DNA of 64,000 nucleotides from Branchiostoma floridae (lineage: Eukaryota; Chordata; Leptocardii; Amphioxiformes; Branchiostomatidae): assembly GCF_000003815.2 (NCBI RefSeq), contig NC_049983.1, forward strand, positions 7,580,530 through 7,644,529. The letters are read 5' to 3'. A program made the translations under genes and the position numbers. Positions 32,801 to 43,592 of the stretch are shown piece by piece (the stretch's first letter is position 1; every line of letters starts with the position of its first letter). The notes under the pieces are model-generated. The model had not been told where the DNA came from and did no database searches. It saw only the letters and a list, made by a program, of their open reading frames with translations.

Positions 32801-34759
32801 TCTGAAAGTCTCTCGCCACGGACCAGCCGTAATGGTTAGTAAATCTCTTTTTCCGTCAGAACTTCCGTAAGAAACATTCATGCTTCACTGCAAACCCGAT
32901 GGGTTATTGAGCTGTACTCAGTCTAAAGCATTCTGTTATATTTGTGTTCTTAAGCTTTGGGTTTTCTCTTTTCATTTTCTACCTCTGACAGGTTAATATA
33001 AAGGAAAGAAACGGCTTGTCCATAGACGTGGACCTGGTCCTGTGTATCCAGCTGGATCAGCAGACGTACTACGTCGCCAAACCGTACAAGGATTATGCTG
33101 AGGAACCTCCGGACTGGTCCCTGACGTGCGATCCTGCCATGCTGTGGAGACAGTCCTTCTCCGTCACCGAAACCAGGACGCTAGCAAGGTCAGATTTGAG
33201 GAGTATTTTAGATGCATATGTATTGGATATTGTATGGGCGAAGGAACCTTGCAACCTAACATGTCACTAGGCACTGGAGGATCTAAGTCTCCACCCTCCA
33301 AAATGTCCCTGGACTTTAGTAGTAGAGGCTACTTTGCGGCGTTTTGTTGTTAAATCAGCACCATGGACAAAACAGACTGAGCTATATTCGTGTACGTGTA
33401 CATCGAAAATCGATCAATTAACTGTTCAGGACTGATCCAAGTCTCATTTTAGCCAGGGGCCAAACCTCGATGTGAAGTGACAAATCTTTTGTAGTTTGCA
33501 GAGCAACACAACTCTAGAGCATTCTTTTAAGAAGGGTTAAGACATAAGTATAACCCAAACTGAGTTATATTGAAAATCAATGAACTTATCAAACCTTGCT
33601 CAGCATCGACGGAGCCCACGGGTGCCGTCGTGACTGCCTCCGTGTCCTGAAGAGCGTGTTCCGGAGGGAACCAGGTCTGAGCAAGTTCACGTCCTTTCAC
33701 CTGAAGACAGTCCTGCTGCGCATGTTTGAAGAAGAGGACCAATGGCAGAGCAGCAACATGGGCGATCGTTTCTTTGATCTGCTATTGAGGTTTGTCATTG
33801 CGAGTAATACAGTTTTATGTAAAGCTTAATTCTATATTTTTGTACTTTTTGTCATGTAGTCTACCTGACGTGTGTATTTTTCAAGCAACCTTAGTGCTGT
33901 TTGTCCTTTTCATGGCAAGAACGACACATGCACAAAACGCTAAACAATAATGAGCAAGATTTGCACAATACTTTTATTTTTCGTTCCTGCAAACAGATCG
34001 GTCGGGCCCCGGTCTGGAAATGTCATCCTGGCATTAGGGAGGATCCAAGTTCTTTTATACTCGGCAGTCAGGAACAGTTAACCTTTATCCGTAGGGTAAC
34101 CTATACCCATTATATATAAAATCGGGAATTTGGGGATCGTTAATTTTGCGGAAGGCAGTTTCACATTGCAAAATCTCGAAAATGTTGACATTTGAAACCC
34201 ACGTCGTTGACCTGAAATCTCTAAACACTCATTCTTTTTAAAACAACGAATCTAGGTTACCCCACGGATTGAGGTGAGCTTGCGCTACTCAATCAACCCT
34301 CTGAAACCACGGTAAATATTATGACGAGCTTCGCATAGGGTCGTTTAATATACCCCCCTCACATTAAGCGAAAATCGATCGGACGACGAGTCTGCGAGTT
34401 CTAAATTACGAGGAGGCAAGACCCTGCTGCCGACGAAGAAATGGCAGAGTTCCCCCCTTCCCGTCAGGGTCATGCCTCCTCGTAATGTAGAGCTCGCAGA
34501 CTCGTCGTCCGATCGATTTTCGCCTAATGTGAGGTTGGTATTAGACATATGTGTGCTGTTATCTGTGTAACATGTCAGTGTTAATTTCCGCAGGATCGAG
34601 GCGTGTCTGGAAGACAGACGTCTGCCTCACTTCTACCTGCCTGAACTGAACCTGTTGGACGGCATCCGTCACGTGACCATCGAGAATGTGCGCAGGCGCG
34701 TGACACAGCTGATCGACAATGAGCATGAGAGAAACAGAATACTTTACATTTGCTTGTAG
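29749..34759 (+). CDS. Membrane-anchored cGAS-like receptor / MAB-21 domain protein, gene C
   Basis: Eight exons: 29749-29882, 30428-30568, 30817-30957, 31704-32310, 32775-32834, 32992-33188, 33604-33789, 34594-34759. They sum to 1632 nt, an intact 543-residue frame. Residues 8-29 form a transmembrane helix. Two 47-codon spacer exons follow, related to each other and rich in Arg, Glu and Lys. The nucleotidyltransferase core has GS at 262-263, E275, D277 and D375, and the MAB-21 helical lobe ends with LPHFYLPELNLL and a short Cys/Leu tail. It is the closest relative of gene B. Exon 2 of the core lacks one codon and exon 3 has one extra codon relative to B, both in frame. Known relatives are cGLR sensors that make nucleotide messengers. 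Ligand and product are unknown here. Confidence 0.85.
29899..30080. mobile_element. TA-flanked MITE (ends CAGTRGAAGCC...), copy 2
   Basis: Same element as 21337-21514 (182 bp, TA borders), in the first coding intron of gene C. It has the same chromosomal orientation as the other copy although the host genes are inverted. Confidence 0.75.
30428..30957 (+). CDS. Two tandemly duplicated spacer exons of gene C
   Basis: Exons 30428-30568 and 30817-30957 are each 141 nt, phase 2-2. They share the plan R-x-GYRxR..N.EPER ... Y.RR.V.....P.R. Both are preceded by the same intronic string (TCAAT..G.ACAG) and followed by AG|GTACGT. Skipping either keeps the frame. Confidence 0.75.
34076..34300. mobile_element. 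Palindromic MITE, family 1, divergent copy
   Basis: Its ends ('taacctttatccgtagggta' and its inverse near 34265-34295) match the family at 40330-40550, 45503-45715, 49115-49310 and 52500-52730. It lies in the last intron of gene C. Confidence 0.6.
34345..34540. mobile_element. Palindromic MITE, full copy, last intron of gene C
   Basis: A perfect-looking foldback of roughly 80-base arms: CACATTAAGCGAAAATCGAT at the left and ATCGATTTTCGCCTAATGTG at the right, with the GACGACGAGTCTGCGAG and GAGGAGGCA blocks mirrored. Half-copies occur at 3925-4015 and 6870-6975. Confidence 0.8.
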
Positions 34760-35038
34760 CATGTGTAGGTATTACGTCGATCGATAGATATTGCCCACAT
34801 GTATTATTGTAATCCTGTGAGTTTTCAACAGCTGGGGTTTGCAATGATAAAGTGCAGGGAGGAATTAATTAGCTTTTTCTCATTAATCCTAAGACTCCTA
34901 CCTAAAAGAAATGTGCTCTATGTTCTATTCTACTCTACTTAATAATACCCTATCCAAGAAGGTTGAAAAAAGGAGTCGGATCAACTCCACACCACTCCAC
35001 TCCACTGTACTACACTGCACTGTACTGTACTGTACTCA

Positions 35039-35150
35039 ACTCTACTCTACTCTACTCTACTCTACTCTACTCTACTCTACTCTACTCTACTCTACTCTAC
35101 TCTACTCTACTCTACTCTACTCTACTCTACTCTACTCTACTCTACTCGGT
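35039..35150. repeat. (CTCTA)n microsatellite 3' of gene C
   Basis: A pure pentanucleotide run about 280 bases after the gene C stop, the reverse complement of the GAGTA arrays beyond gene B. Degenerate CCACT/TGTAC units precede it. Confidence 0.95.
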
Positions 35151-36129
35151 AGATGGGTAGGGGTGGCAAAAGGAAAGGTCAAGTTTGATAATGGGCCTAC
35201 TAGCGACGAGTTGTGGTTATTCAGTGGCGCTTTAAAGTTTGAGGTAAAATTTTCTGTAAGTGTCAGGTTAGTTATTCTTTTAAGAATTGATAGGTCTCGG
35301 AGCAAGAAGTAAGTTTGGGCCCCCTAGCGGCTTGTTTTGTCTGCCAATTTTGTTGCAGACTTTGAAACAGAATAACTCAAGAAAGGATCGACGGATCATC
35401 AGGATATAACAAGATATCTATGTTACGAAAACAAACAGCCTTAGAAATGCATCATTGACAGCAGACAGCTCATGAAGCCAAAAAATGTTAATGTTTCAGT
35501 CACAATTTTTACAACTATATTGCTTGCACTTTCTAAAAGTTGATGTGGACGATGTATGGCAACGTACAGAATAGATCATTTTATCACCTTCTCATATCGA
35601 ATGATTACCGTAGTATGTATCAAGTTACTTATTAAATAGATAACGTTATATCATAAATAGAATCAGTGTCGATAAAACAAAAAGTCGATATACCATCTGA
35701 ACTCATGATAGATCTTAAGGTCTAATCGATATAAACAAAACTAATTTTCTCCTCATATATTCCATAGTGAGTCATATTGACGAATAGTGATATTTGTTAC
35801 ATTCCTACATCATGACTACTTTGACATATTTACAAATTTTTTACCATGTGAGTTGAGTATGGAATTTGTGCCAACGTCACATGCTGAAACATACACTCTT
35901 CCTGGAGCAAACTTTGACTTGCTAAAATTAAACATCTTGTGTAGACTTATTTAGCGCTCCGAAACTTTAAAAATCGGTTGGTGTTATATATTAAATCCAG
36001 AGCGTTCCTAACAACTCAAAAGTAGTTCCTACGATAAAAATACAAAGTGTATCCTTCTGTGCGTCAATCACTATAGTACTGAAAGTCGCAATGTAGTTTA
36101 TATATCACAGTTATTGAAACATTTATAGT
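35151..36129. other. No gene seen
   Basis: An AT-rich intergenic stretch between gene C and the LRR gene. No exon or repeat was identified. Confidence 0.5.
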
Positions 36130-36135
36130 TTTATT
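36130..36135 (-). terminator. Polyadenylation signal AATAAA, LRR gene
   Basis: A minus-strand AATAAA about 150 bases beyond the stop codon of the LRR receptor. Confidence 0.5.
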
Positions 36136-36283
36136 AAACACCGCATTTATACTATGCCTTGGACATGTTGTGAGTTGATACTCTTCAAACCGACCACCTG
36201 TCCAAAACGTCCGGTCCTCCGGGTGATCGTCTTGAGCAGGTTTGACTTTATCTTCCCATTAACAGGTGTACGTTCATCATTAT

Positions 36284-38119
36284 TTAGATGTTTGGGAATG
36301 CAAGGTCGGTGTACGTGTTTTGCCTTTCCTGTCCAGAGGAATAGCCAGATGAGCGAGCAAACTGCCTGATGCCATCGGTTCCGTACGTTTTGGAAACTTC
36401 TGCACTGGTACCGGTTTGTTCACGGTTATATACGTCGCACTTAAGACGCGAATTTGAAGAAGGTTTTGATGTGCTGTTTGTTGTAGTCTCTTGTATGCAG
36501 GACTGACCGTCATCTAATTTTGGCGACTCATTGTCAACGCCATCTTCATCGGAAACTTCTCCTGGCTCGTATGGGCCAGATAATGCATTGGCGCCTTCAT
36601 TATTCTTAGGGCTGGTTTCACCTGCCGTCTCAGCGTCCATAAGATGATATTGAGGTACATCAAAGACATAAGGACAGCTTGCATACGGCTCAATCGTATT
36701 AGTTTTTACCACATTTACGCAAGCCTCTGTTTCTGACTTCACCACCTTACTTTCGACCTTGTCGTCATCAGTAACTTCCCCATGGTTGCCGGCATGATCA
36801 AAGGCCTGTGCTTCTGGACCAGGAAAGGTACTGGTGCCTTCTGTTTCCTCAGGATTGGTCATGTCTGCACTTTCGCCAATATGATATTGAGGCACATCAA
36901 AAACATAAGAAGACCTTGCATATGGTTCAACTGTTTCGGGTATAGTTTCGTATAAGCAGGAATCGGGGTCTGTTTCCGGACCATTGCTGCAGCCTTCCTG
37001 ATCATCAGCCTGGGCGTTCTGACTGCTTCCAGTTTGTTGAAAACAAGCGTTGTTTACAACTTGGCCAGCCGCAATGTTGTTTACGTGACCAAGCTGCGCA
37101 GTTGCGTTGTTAGATTGTTTCCTGACCAGTGCACAATAGAAAGCTAAGCCCACACCATTCAGGACAACTACCGCTCCAACTACTGATCCAGTCACCACCC
37201 AGACCCATGCCTTATTGGCAACGGTTTCGAATTCAGTAGTAACGTTTTGAGAAATCTCAAACATTTCAGCCTGCTGCGTTGTTAGTGGCAACAAGGACGG
37301 AGTACTGACGTCAGATGGATGAAGGCCCGTAGGACAGACTCTGTTAGGATCACAAGGTCTTAGGGCGGTCTTAGTCCAGCTAGAATTACATTCTGAGATC
37401 GTGAGCATGTGTAGCTCTTCGTTCTTTCGGTTATCAGGTGTTTTACAACGGAACAAAGTAGGGTTGTTGTACATGGAGGATGTAATTTGATTTTTCCTAA
37501 CAGTGTCGCACATGCCCGGTGTTTTCAAGTTACGGCACAAGTCCGCCAATACAGCGGCATCAACGGCCCATGCTAGTTTGCAGTCACAGTGGAAAGGATT
37601 ACCCGCTATGAAAGGTGCGTATGATATTTCTCGTTCATTTGGTACGTGCACGTTCCACCCAAGATCGCACATAGACAATGTCTTGATGTTATTGAAGGAA
37701 ACGTTCACTATTTCCAAGTTTGATACGAAATGCTTCACAGGATACATGTTTACACAAGACAGCTGATTATATGACAAATCCAAATGAACTAGCATGGGCA
37801 TGCTCTTCAGACAGTACCAAGGGAAGTAACTGATGTTGTTGTTTCTTAAGATTATGTTGTTCAAATAGGGTAGCGCCATACAGGGAAACGTGGTCAGTGC
37901 GTTCTTGGGAAGGTAAAGTTCAGCGAGTCTTGAGGGCAGGTCTTTGGGAATACTACGTAAGCCTTTGTTGTCACAGTTAATTTGGAGTAAAGTAGAATTC
38001 TGAACGTTACATCCTTGAGATTGCAGTTGTGAAAGTGCTGATGCTTCACAATTGTGCGGTGCGTTCAGAAATGTGAGGACCAAAGCTAGAAGGACAATCG
38101 TATTGTCATTGTATCGCAT
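36284..38119 (-). CDS. Single-exon LRR transmembrane receptor-like protein
   Basis: ATG at 38119 (MRYNDN) is chosen; the frame extends seven codons further up but only to a GTG. 611 residues. Residues 1-26 form a signal peptide. A Cys-bounded N-cap (GCNVQ...INC) follows, then three to four leucine-rich repeats (about 60-155), a C-terminal LRR cap (NPFHCDCKLAW, with partner cysteines), a Thr/Ser stem with N-glycosylation sites, and a transmembrane helix at about 305-330. The tail of about 275 residues is acidic and has two copies of EPYA..xYVFDVPQYH (398-413 and 477-492), YETI near 392 and YTDL near 603. The domain order is that of type I LRR receptors or adhesion molecules. The tyrosines may be phosphorylated SH2 docking sites (inference). 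The coding region has no introns. Confidence 0.85.
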   Translation of the reverse strand: MRYNDNTIVLLALVLTFLNAPHNCEASALSQLQSQGCNVQNSTLLQINCDNKGLRSIPKDLPSRLAELYLPKNALTTFPCMALPYLNNIILRNNNISYFPWYCLKSMPMLVHLDLSYNQLSCVNMYPVKHFVSNLEIVNVSFNNIKTLSMCDLGWNVHVPNEREISYAPFIAGNPFHCDCKLAWAVDAAVLADLCRNLKTPGMCDTVRKNQITSSMYNNPTLFRCKTPDNRKNEELHMLTISECNSSWTKTALRPCDPNRVCPTGLHPSDVSTPSLLPLTTQQAEMFEISQNVTTEFETVANKAWVWVVTGSVVGAVVVLNGVGLAFYCALVRKQSNNATAQLGHVNNIAAGQVVNNACFQQTGSSQNAQADDQEGCSNGPETDPDSCLYETIPETVEPYARSSYVFDVPQYHIGESADMTNPEETEGTSTFPGPEAQAFDHAGNHGEVTDDDKVESKVVKSETEACVNVVKTNTIEPYASCPYVFDVPQYHLMDAETAGETSPKNNEGANALSGPYEPGEVSDEDGVDNESPKLDDGQSCIQETTTNSTSKPSSNSRLKCDVYNREQTGTSAEVSKTYGTDGIRQFARSSGYSSGQERQNTYTDLAFPNI

Positions 38120-38251
38120 GTTTTCTGCAGGGACTATCACTTCACACGACTTTCCTCGCTTTCCCTAGTTGTAAACATTATTTCCTGGCCCGTGAATAAT
38201 TCAATCAGTTTGGTAAAATTCTTAATCATAAAGTTATTTATGCACAACAAG

Positions 38252-38735
38252 TTCCAGTGCCACTGTGAACCTGTAACCCCTAGCTCCAGTGCACTGTGAA
38301 CCTGTAACACCTAGCTCCAGTGCACTGTGAACCTGTAACACCTAGCTCCAGTGCACTGTGAACCTGTAACACCTAGCTCCAGTGCACTGTGAACCTGTAA
38401 CACCTAGCTCCAGTGCACTGTGAACCTGTAACACCTAGCTCCAGTGCACTGTGAACCTGTAACACCTAGCTCCAGTGCACTGTGAACCTGTAACACCTAG
38501 CTCCAGTGCACTGTGAACCTGTAACACCTAGCTCCAGTGCACTGTGAACCTGTAACACCTAGCTCCAGTGCACTGTGAACCTGTAACCCCTAGCTCCAGT
38601 GCACTGTGAACCTGTAACACCTAGCTCCAGTGCACTGTGAACCTGTAACACCTAGCTCCAGTGCACTGTGAACCTGTAACACCTAGCTCCAGTGCACTGT
38701 GAACCTGTAACACCTAGCTCCAGTGCATTGTAAAC
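38252..38735. repeat. 31-bp minisatellite upstream of the LRR gene
   Basis: About 15-16 nearly identical units (core CCTAGCTCCAGTGCACTGTG). Only a few C/A differences (CACC versus CCCC) separate the units, so the array is young. It starts about 130 bases upstream of the LRR gene start codon. Confidence 0.95.
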
Positions 38736-38749
38736 CAATCAGTATAGCC

Positions 38750-38784
38750 CTGACGAAGATGACAGACGGTCATCGAAACGTTGG
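38750..38784 (+). other. Hammerhead-core-like motif
   Basis: CTGACGA (38750-38756), a 6-bp stem GATGAC/GTCATC (38758-38763 and 38769-38774) with loop AGACG, then GAAACGTTGG. This matches the CUGANGA-stem II-GAAA core of hammerhead ribozymes in Penelope-like elements. A closed stem III and stem I are not seen, so activity is doubtful. Confidence 0.4.
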
Positions 38785-39234
38785 CTCTAAATAAATTTCA
38801 TAGTTGTGTATGAAGAACTTTGTGATTAATTATTTCCTGGTGTTAGCGCTGAAGGTAAGGGTTGGGCTCCTTGCTCTCAACACCGTGGATATCATCCTTT
38901 CAAAAATACTATATGTGGAGTTACTTTTACCTTATCAAGAAGCCTGTTGGTATTTGTATGCGGCACTGTTAAATTAGGTTATCAATAGTCCATATTATCA
39001 CATTGTCCTTATATGCCTAGAAAGAAATTAGATAAAAAAGTAGATAAATATATTTCGTCGTTCGTCTAGGGAGCAACGATTGGCTTACAATATTTTATAG
39101 CGGATATTATTTCCTATTTTTACTGTTTATCAGCTGAACACTCCAAATTTAGGTCACTTGCATTTAAGAACGCACGTTCGTAGCACCTGCAGCACAATTG
39201 ACTGATTATGTTGCCTACAGTCCCCTAAGATACT
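38785..39234. other. No gene seen
   Basis: An AT-rich stretch. The first 50 bases ('aaataaatttcatagttg') probably belong to the retroelement tail that carries the hammerhead-like motif. Confidence 0.45.
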
Positions 39235-41354
39235 GGAAACATGAAGTACTGTCTGACCACTGTCTCCGGCAGGTTTTGCTGGACACTTTTGATCGTCCCT
39301 GTCCTCGGATGACAGTCGATCTTTGGGCTGAGAAGACCGACTCTTATTATTAACTTCCTCAAGTTTTCGGACGTCTCGGGTTCTACTCTGGTCTCCTGCA
39401 TCAAAACAAAATTACCAGAATGACTCGAAGAAAAAAAAAACATCAACAGTTTGCAACAAGCAGTGAATATGTCTCAGTTTGTACTCATGAGCTTACCCCA
39501 TAAGAGAATGTCAGACATTCTATTTTGTGATTATATTGATTGCTACCTATACGTTATGATGAAATACGTTATTTTATTCAGGTGGGGTCGTGTCGTCAGA
39601 GGTCCTGGATGGAAGGAGATCTATCTCGGGACTAAAAGACCGTCTCGAAACTTCCTCTACCACTCTACATGTCAAAATACAACATGTTTGTCAATCAAAC
39701 AATAAGCAATGAATATTTTTACACTGAACTTGTTTGATATGAAAAGGTCGGACATCATATTGTGTGATCATATTGATTGCTATGTTCTGAAATGTACTTA
39801 TTTCCATCTCCCTACTTTGTTTAAGGAATCTTGCTCACCTTAAGATAAGCTGCAGCTGGCCAAGACGCCGCCTGCTGTAACACAAAACAAACAAATAAAC
39901 AAACAAATAACGTTATTGCACCACAATTGTACGAGGTAGAAAGTATGGCATCTACGTAGCTACAGTTCTATAGCTTAATTTGTAGTAGGAGATAAGTTTC
40001 TTACAATCATTGTAGGCCTTACAATCATTTGAGGAATTTCTAATGTCTAAATCTGCCATGAAGGGATTGTAACACATGCAGAACGCGGAGTGAGGAGAAA
40101 AGACAATGATTCGTGTGGCAATGGCGGCTGGTCACATGATCTCATCCTTCATCTTGTGAGCGGTGAACTTCATTTTCTCGAGAAAAATCTTCAGGTTTTC
40201 TGTGCGTGGGTGATTAGAGCAGACCAATCTTCATGTACTCTAATGTTTAAACTACACGCGTGTCTCCAACGTGCCTGTGGGGGCGTGTGGCGTATCATCA
40301 ACTCTCAGGGATCGAAATGCTTTTTTTTGCTAACTCTAGTTCATATTTATCCATGGGATGACCTTTATCCGTTGTCTTCAAAAACAGCACATTAAGGAGT
40401 ATTAAATCTGTGGTTTCAAATTTGCCATATTTTCACAATGTTCCGATTTGAATTCGAAACCACCGTCCGTTGACTTCATATCCCTTAATACGTTTTTTTA
40501 CAAACAACGAATATAGGTTAACTTCGGATAAAGGTGAACCAACGTTACAAGCATGCAAAATTGCAAGAAGGTAAAAATTTTACGTGCAATTTGAAAAATT
40601 TACAGGCAAAATACAACTAGTATATACTGCAATGTTCTAACCAGCATCCATCATTTCGTTCTTTGGTGGAATTTTGCTGCTGAGAACAGATAAGAATCAT
40701 GCCCATTCTGTCACTTTTGGCGGACAGAAATCAGCGCGTAAAAATATAGACACAACTTGAAATCTTGGAAAGATATCCACATAATCAACATGTAAGTTTC
40801 CAGCAAAACCGGGTTTGATTATCTAAAAAAATAACACCTACTGACGACCGTTGACAATCCTCGTCAGACAAACAAAGACACCGTGGCCACAGTATTTTTA
40901 CTATAGGACAGATATTTTCAACTTACAAGATTGCAAGTTCAGAATATTTTTACGTGCAAATTTCAAATATAATGTGCAAATTGTTAAGTTAAGTATGTGT
41001 ATTTCAAACCCCGACTCTCCTGCAAGACTATACTGCCTCTGTATGATTGACGGTAAACTTTGTAGAAATGACCATAGACTCTACTCTGCTTTGCTCTTGT
41101 TAATTTCTTCGACCGGTGAGCCCCGAAACGTGTGAATGCCTGATCATATAATCTGTTTTTTCAGGTCCGGTTTTTCAGGACCGGTACAATAAGAAAAAAA
41201 CGGTTTTCTACCGGTACACCGTACCGGTACCCAGCCCTAGTCCAGAACACAGAGGTCAAGGGTTCGAATCCTATTATGGCTCCAATTTGTGCAATCTTAC
41301 TTTCTTATAGAAAATCTCCTTACCTTGAGTTGTACCTGGCTAAGACGCTGCCTT
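39235..41354 (-). CDS. Possible exons of an unrecognised minus-strand gene
   Basis: Four minus-strand segments have splice-like borders: 41324-41354 (RQRLSQVQLK), 39839-39874 (RRRLGQLQLIL), about 39585-39672 and 39235-39408. The first two are paralogous to each other. The last two share an EEV...S.S...D.L.S....D pattern rich in Arg/Ser/Asp. A stop follows in the 39585 segment. The order and frame joins do not give one clear transcript, so these may be alternative exons, two decayed copies, or chance. Confidence 0.22.
40330..40550. mobile_element. Palindromic MITE, family 1
   Basis: Ends 'ctagttcatatttatcc' and 'ggataaaggtgaaccaacg'. The interior arms mirror the 'ccgttgt.ttcaaaaacagc' and 'aaaccaccgtccgttgac' blocks. 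About 220 bp, no frame. Confidence 0.75.
41160..41290. mobile_element. Truncated hAT-like end plus tRNA-like B-box fragment
   Basis: The GGTACCCAGCCCTA end resembles the right end of the hAT-type element at 54377-54787. It is followed by GGTCAAGGGTTCGAATCC, which matches a tRNA T-arm/B box and suggests a tRNA-derived SINE remnant. No full tRNA cloverleaf is present. Confidence 0.4.
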
Positions 41355-43516
41355 CTGTGACACCTGACGATGGCAGAGTGGGAAGAAAAATTATGAGTCT
41401 GGCAATGACGTCATATAAGAGCTTGTCACGTGTTTCAATCATCCACCACCTTGTCAGTTGAACACCATTTTTACTGTATGTATATGTCACCAGCATAATT
41501 TGAAAAAGTGCGGACTTGAAATTACTTCTTGTGTAAAGGAAAATCAAGTTCGAAATAGTTTACCTGTCGTTTCCCTGCGGTACTGCAGTGGGCTGTGTAT
41601 GTATGAGTGTTTCTTTGTGGATAACATTACTAGATCGAGCTTAGTTGTGATGGATAAAATGGAATTTATTCCAACTACTACTTATACACGCCCATGCTGT
41701 CGTTTGCTATGGGGTAGGTAATCTTTAGTATTTCTGAATAAGACTTAAAGTCTTAAAGAAAGGCATCATTATTTGGCGAAGGGATGTGTTCGTGGAACTC
41801 AATTATACATGTATACTACACTAAACGCTCCAAATCCCCCTCCCCTCCCCTCAATCATACGACCTAATTTCTTCCTAGCTATATCTGACAAAATAAATGT
41901 TTCTGTTCAGTACAAACCCTGGGAGTCCCTCATGCACTTACAGTACATGACATTGTATAGTAACCCACTACTCTTGCAATAAAGAATCAATGAGACTAGT
42001 GGAAATATACAAATGTGATGGGTTTTTAATGTGCAAAAGACAATACATGGTGAAAATTCAAAAGCGTGAGCCGTAAGACAAAACCATAAAAGGGATAGAA
42101 TCACTCCAAGGCCTCAAATCTTTGATATTGAAAAAGTTCTTGTAGAATATAGAGATTTTTACATCCTGAACCATTTTTGAGTGCCTGCTCTTTCCATCCA
42201 TTCATAATATTATACAAATAGTAAGGGCCATTGGTAAAAAAATGCATTTTGAAAAATTTACATCTTCTGAAACAATGCAAGGCACATAATACTACTATAT
42301 ATGTTTATGCATTAAAAAAGACTATTGTATACTAAAAACTTGGTTGGTTTGTGAACACATATGACACAAGCAGAATATGATCCTTTTCACATTGTCTTTC
42401 GAGCAATGTTAATAATGTCACATCTCTATGTTTCTGTCAATAATTGCATAGTTAATAATTGTGTTGCACCAGTGTCCTCATACCTTCTAATTCTTGTGCG
42501 TCTCTAATATCCGTACATGATTCAACAGCTTATCCTAATGCTTAAATATAAAATATAGATGTATACATATGAAAGCAATACAGCAATCCTTAGGCAAAGT
42601 GGTGAAGACATTTATTGTTTCTTAGCAACCATTTGAAAAATTATCATCCCATTAAATCTAATAAACTTTATTGAGTAGCTTCCTTGTTTCAGTATACAGC
42701 TCTCTTATCTCGCATTTGATTCTTCTTTGTGTCCTTTGCACATTTTTGGATAACAATGTCACATGGTTGTCTCTGAGTGCAGTTGGACATCAACTTACAT
42801 TGCATCATCTAGTTCAAATCTACCATGCCAATACGAGCGATCGTGATGACGCATTGGTAGGCAAAAAGCAGGTGTTTGGCAAAAGCGTGATTTACGTATT
42901 AACCAGTAATTTGATCTGCTAATTTAAATGTCAAATTTCAATCCAATCTGCTGACGTCCTGGTAGGCACCAACCGTCCATTACCCCAGATATAAACAACA
43001 ACAGCGATCGCTCGTATTCTCATCATTACCTTCACCAAGGAAGGTTGTGTTTTCAGTTATGCTAAAGTGGAGTGGCCATGGATTTACCTATGTGTGCATA
43101 ATTCAAGAAGCTGTTGATGTACCATCATGATATTTGCTAGGTATCTGGTAGAAAAAGATTTTTAAAAGTTTGATAACTTGCATTAAGAAAGCTTTCTATG
43201 GTGCTGCAGAGGAGCATGCATGTTTGTTTGTGTGTTTGTTTGCTTGTTTGTGTGTTTGTAAACAACATGGATTTGTGGATGAATTTTCATTATATTTGGT
43301 TTAGGTAGGAAACACAAAGATCAAGTTCGGTAACAGGCTAGGCCTCCTATTGCTTTGTTACGGTACTGCAATGGAATGTCACAGATTGAGGTGTAGTATT
43401 CTGGAAGTGCTATGGTCCAGAATTTTGAGTGGTGGATAGTTTATTTTATACGAATCTCTTCACATACTTTAAAGAATTAAAAGCACTCAATAGTTAAACT
43501 AATTCCTGGCTACTAG
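41291..43516. other. No confident gene; AT-rich flank
   Basis: Short frames only. The stretch 42000-42120 resembles 13960-14075 (the 'ggtgaaaattc...aagcgt' and 'ccaaggc.tcaaatcttt' motifs), so at least part is dispersed repeat. A TTTG/TGTT-rich simple tract lies at 43220-43262. Confidence 0.45.
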
Positions 43517-43522
43517 TTTATT
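43517..43522 (-). terminator. Polyadenylation signal AATAAA, coiled-coil gene
   Basis: A minus-strand AATAAA 71 bases beyond the stop codon at 43593, a normal spacing for a short 3' UTR. Confidence 0.55.
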
Positions 43523-43592
43523 GCAGAAAAAGGTCTACCACACTGGTTTGATATCTATACAACAATCATACAAGGCACTACTTTGCTCCTAT

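Noticed and set aside
34911-35312. Frames made of Tyr/Ser/Thr/Leu repeats
   Set aside because: They come from the CTCTA microsatellite.
38252-38735. CRISPR-like array
   Set aside because: The 31-bp units are directly tandem with no spacers, a minisatellite.
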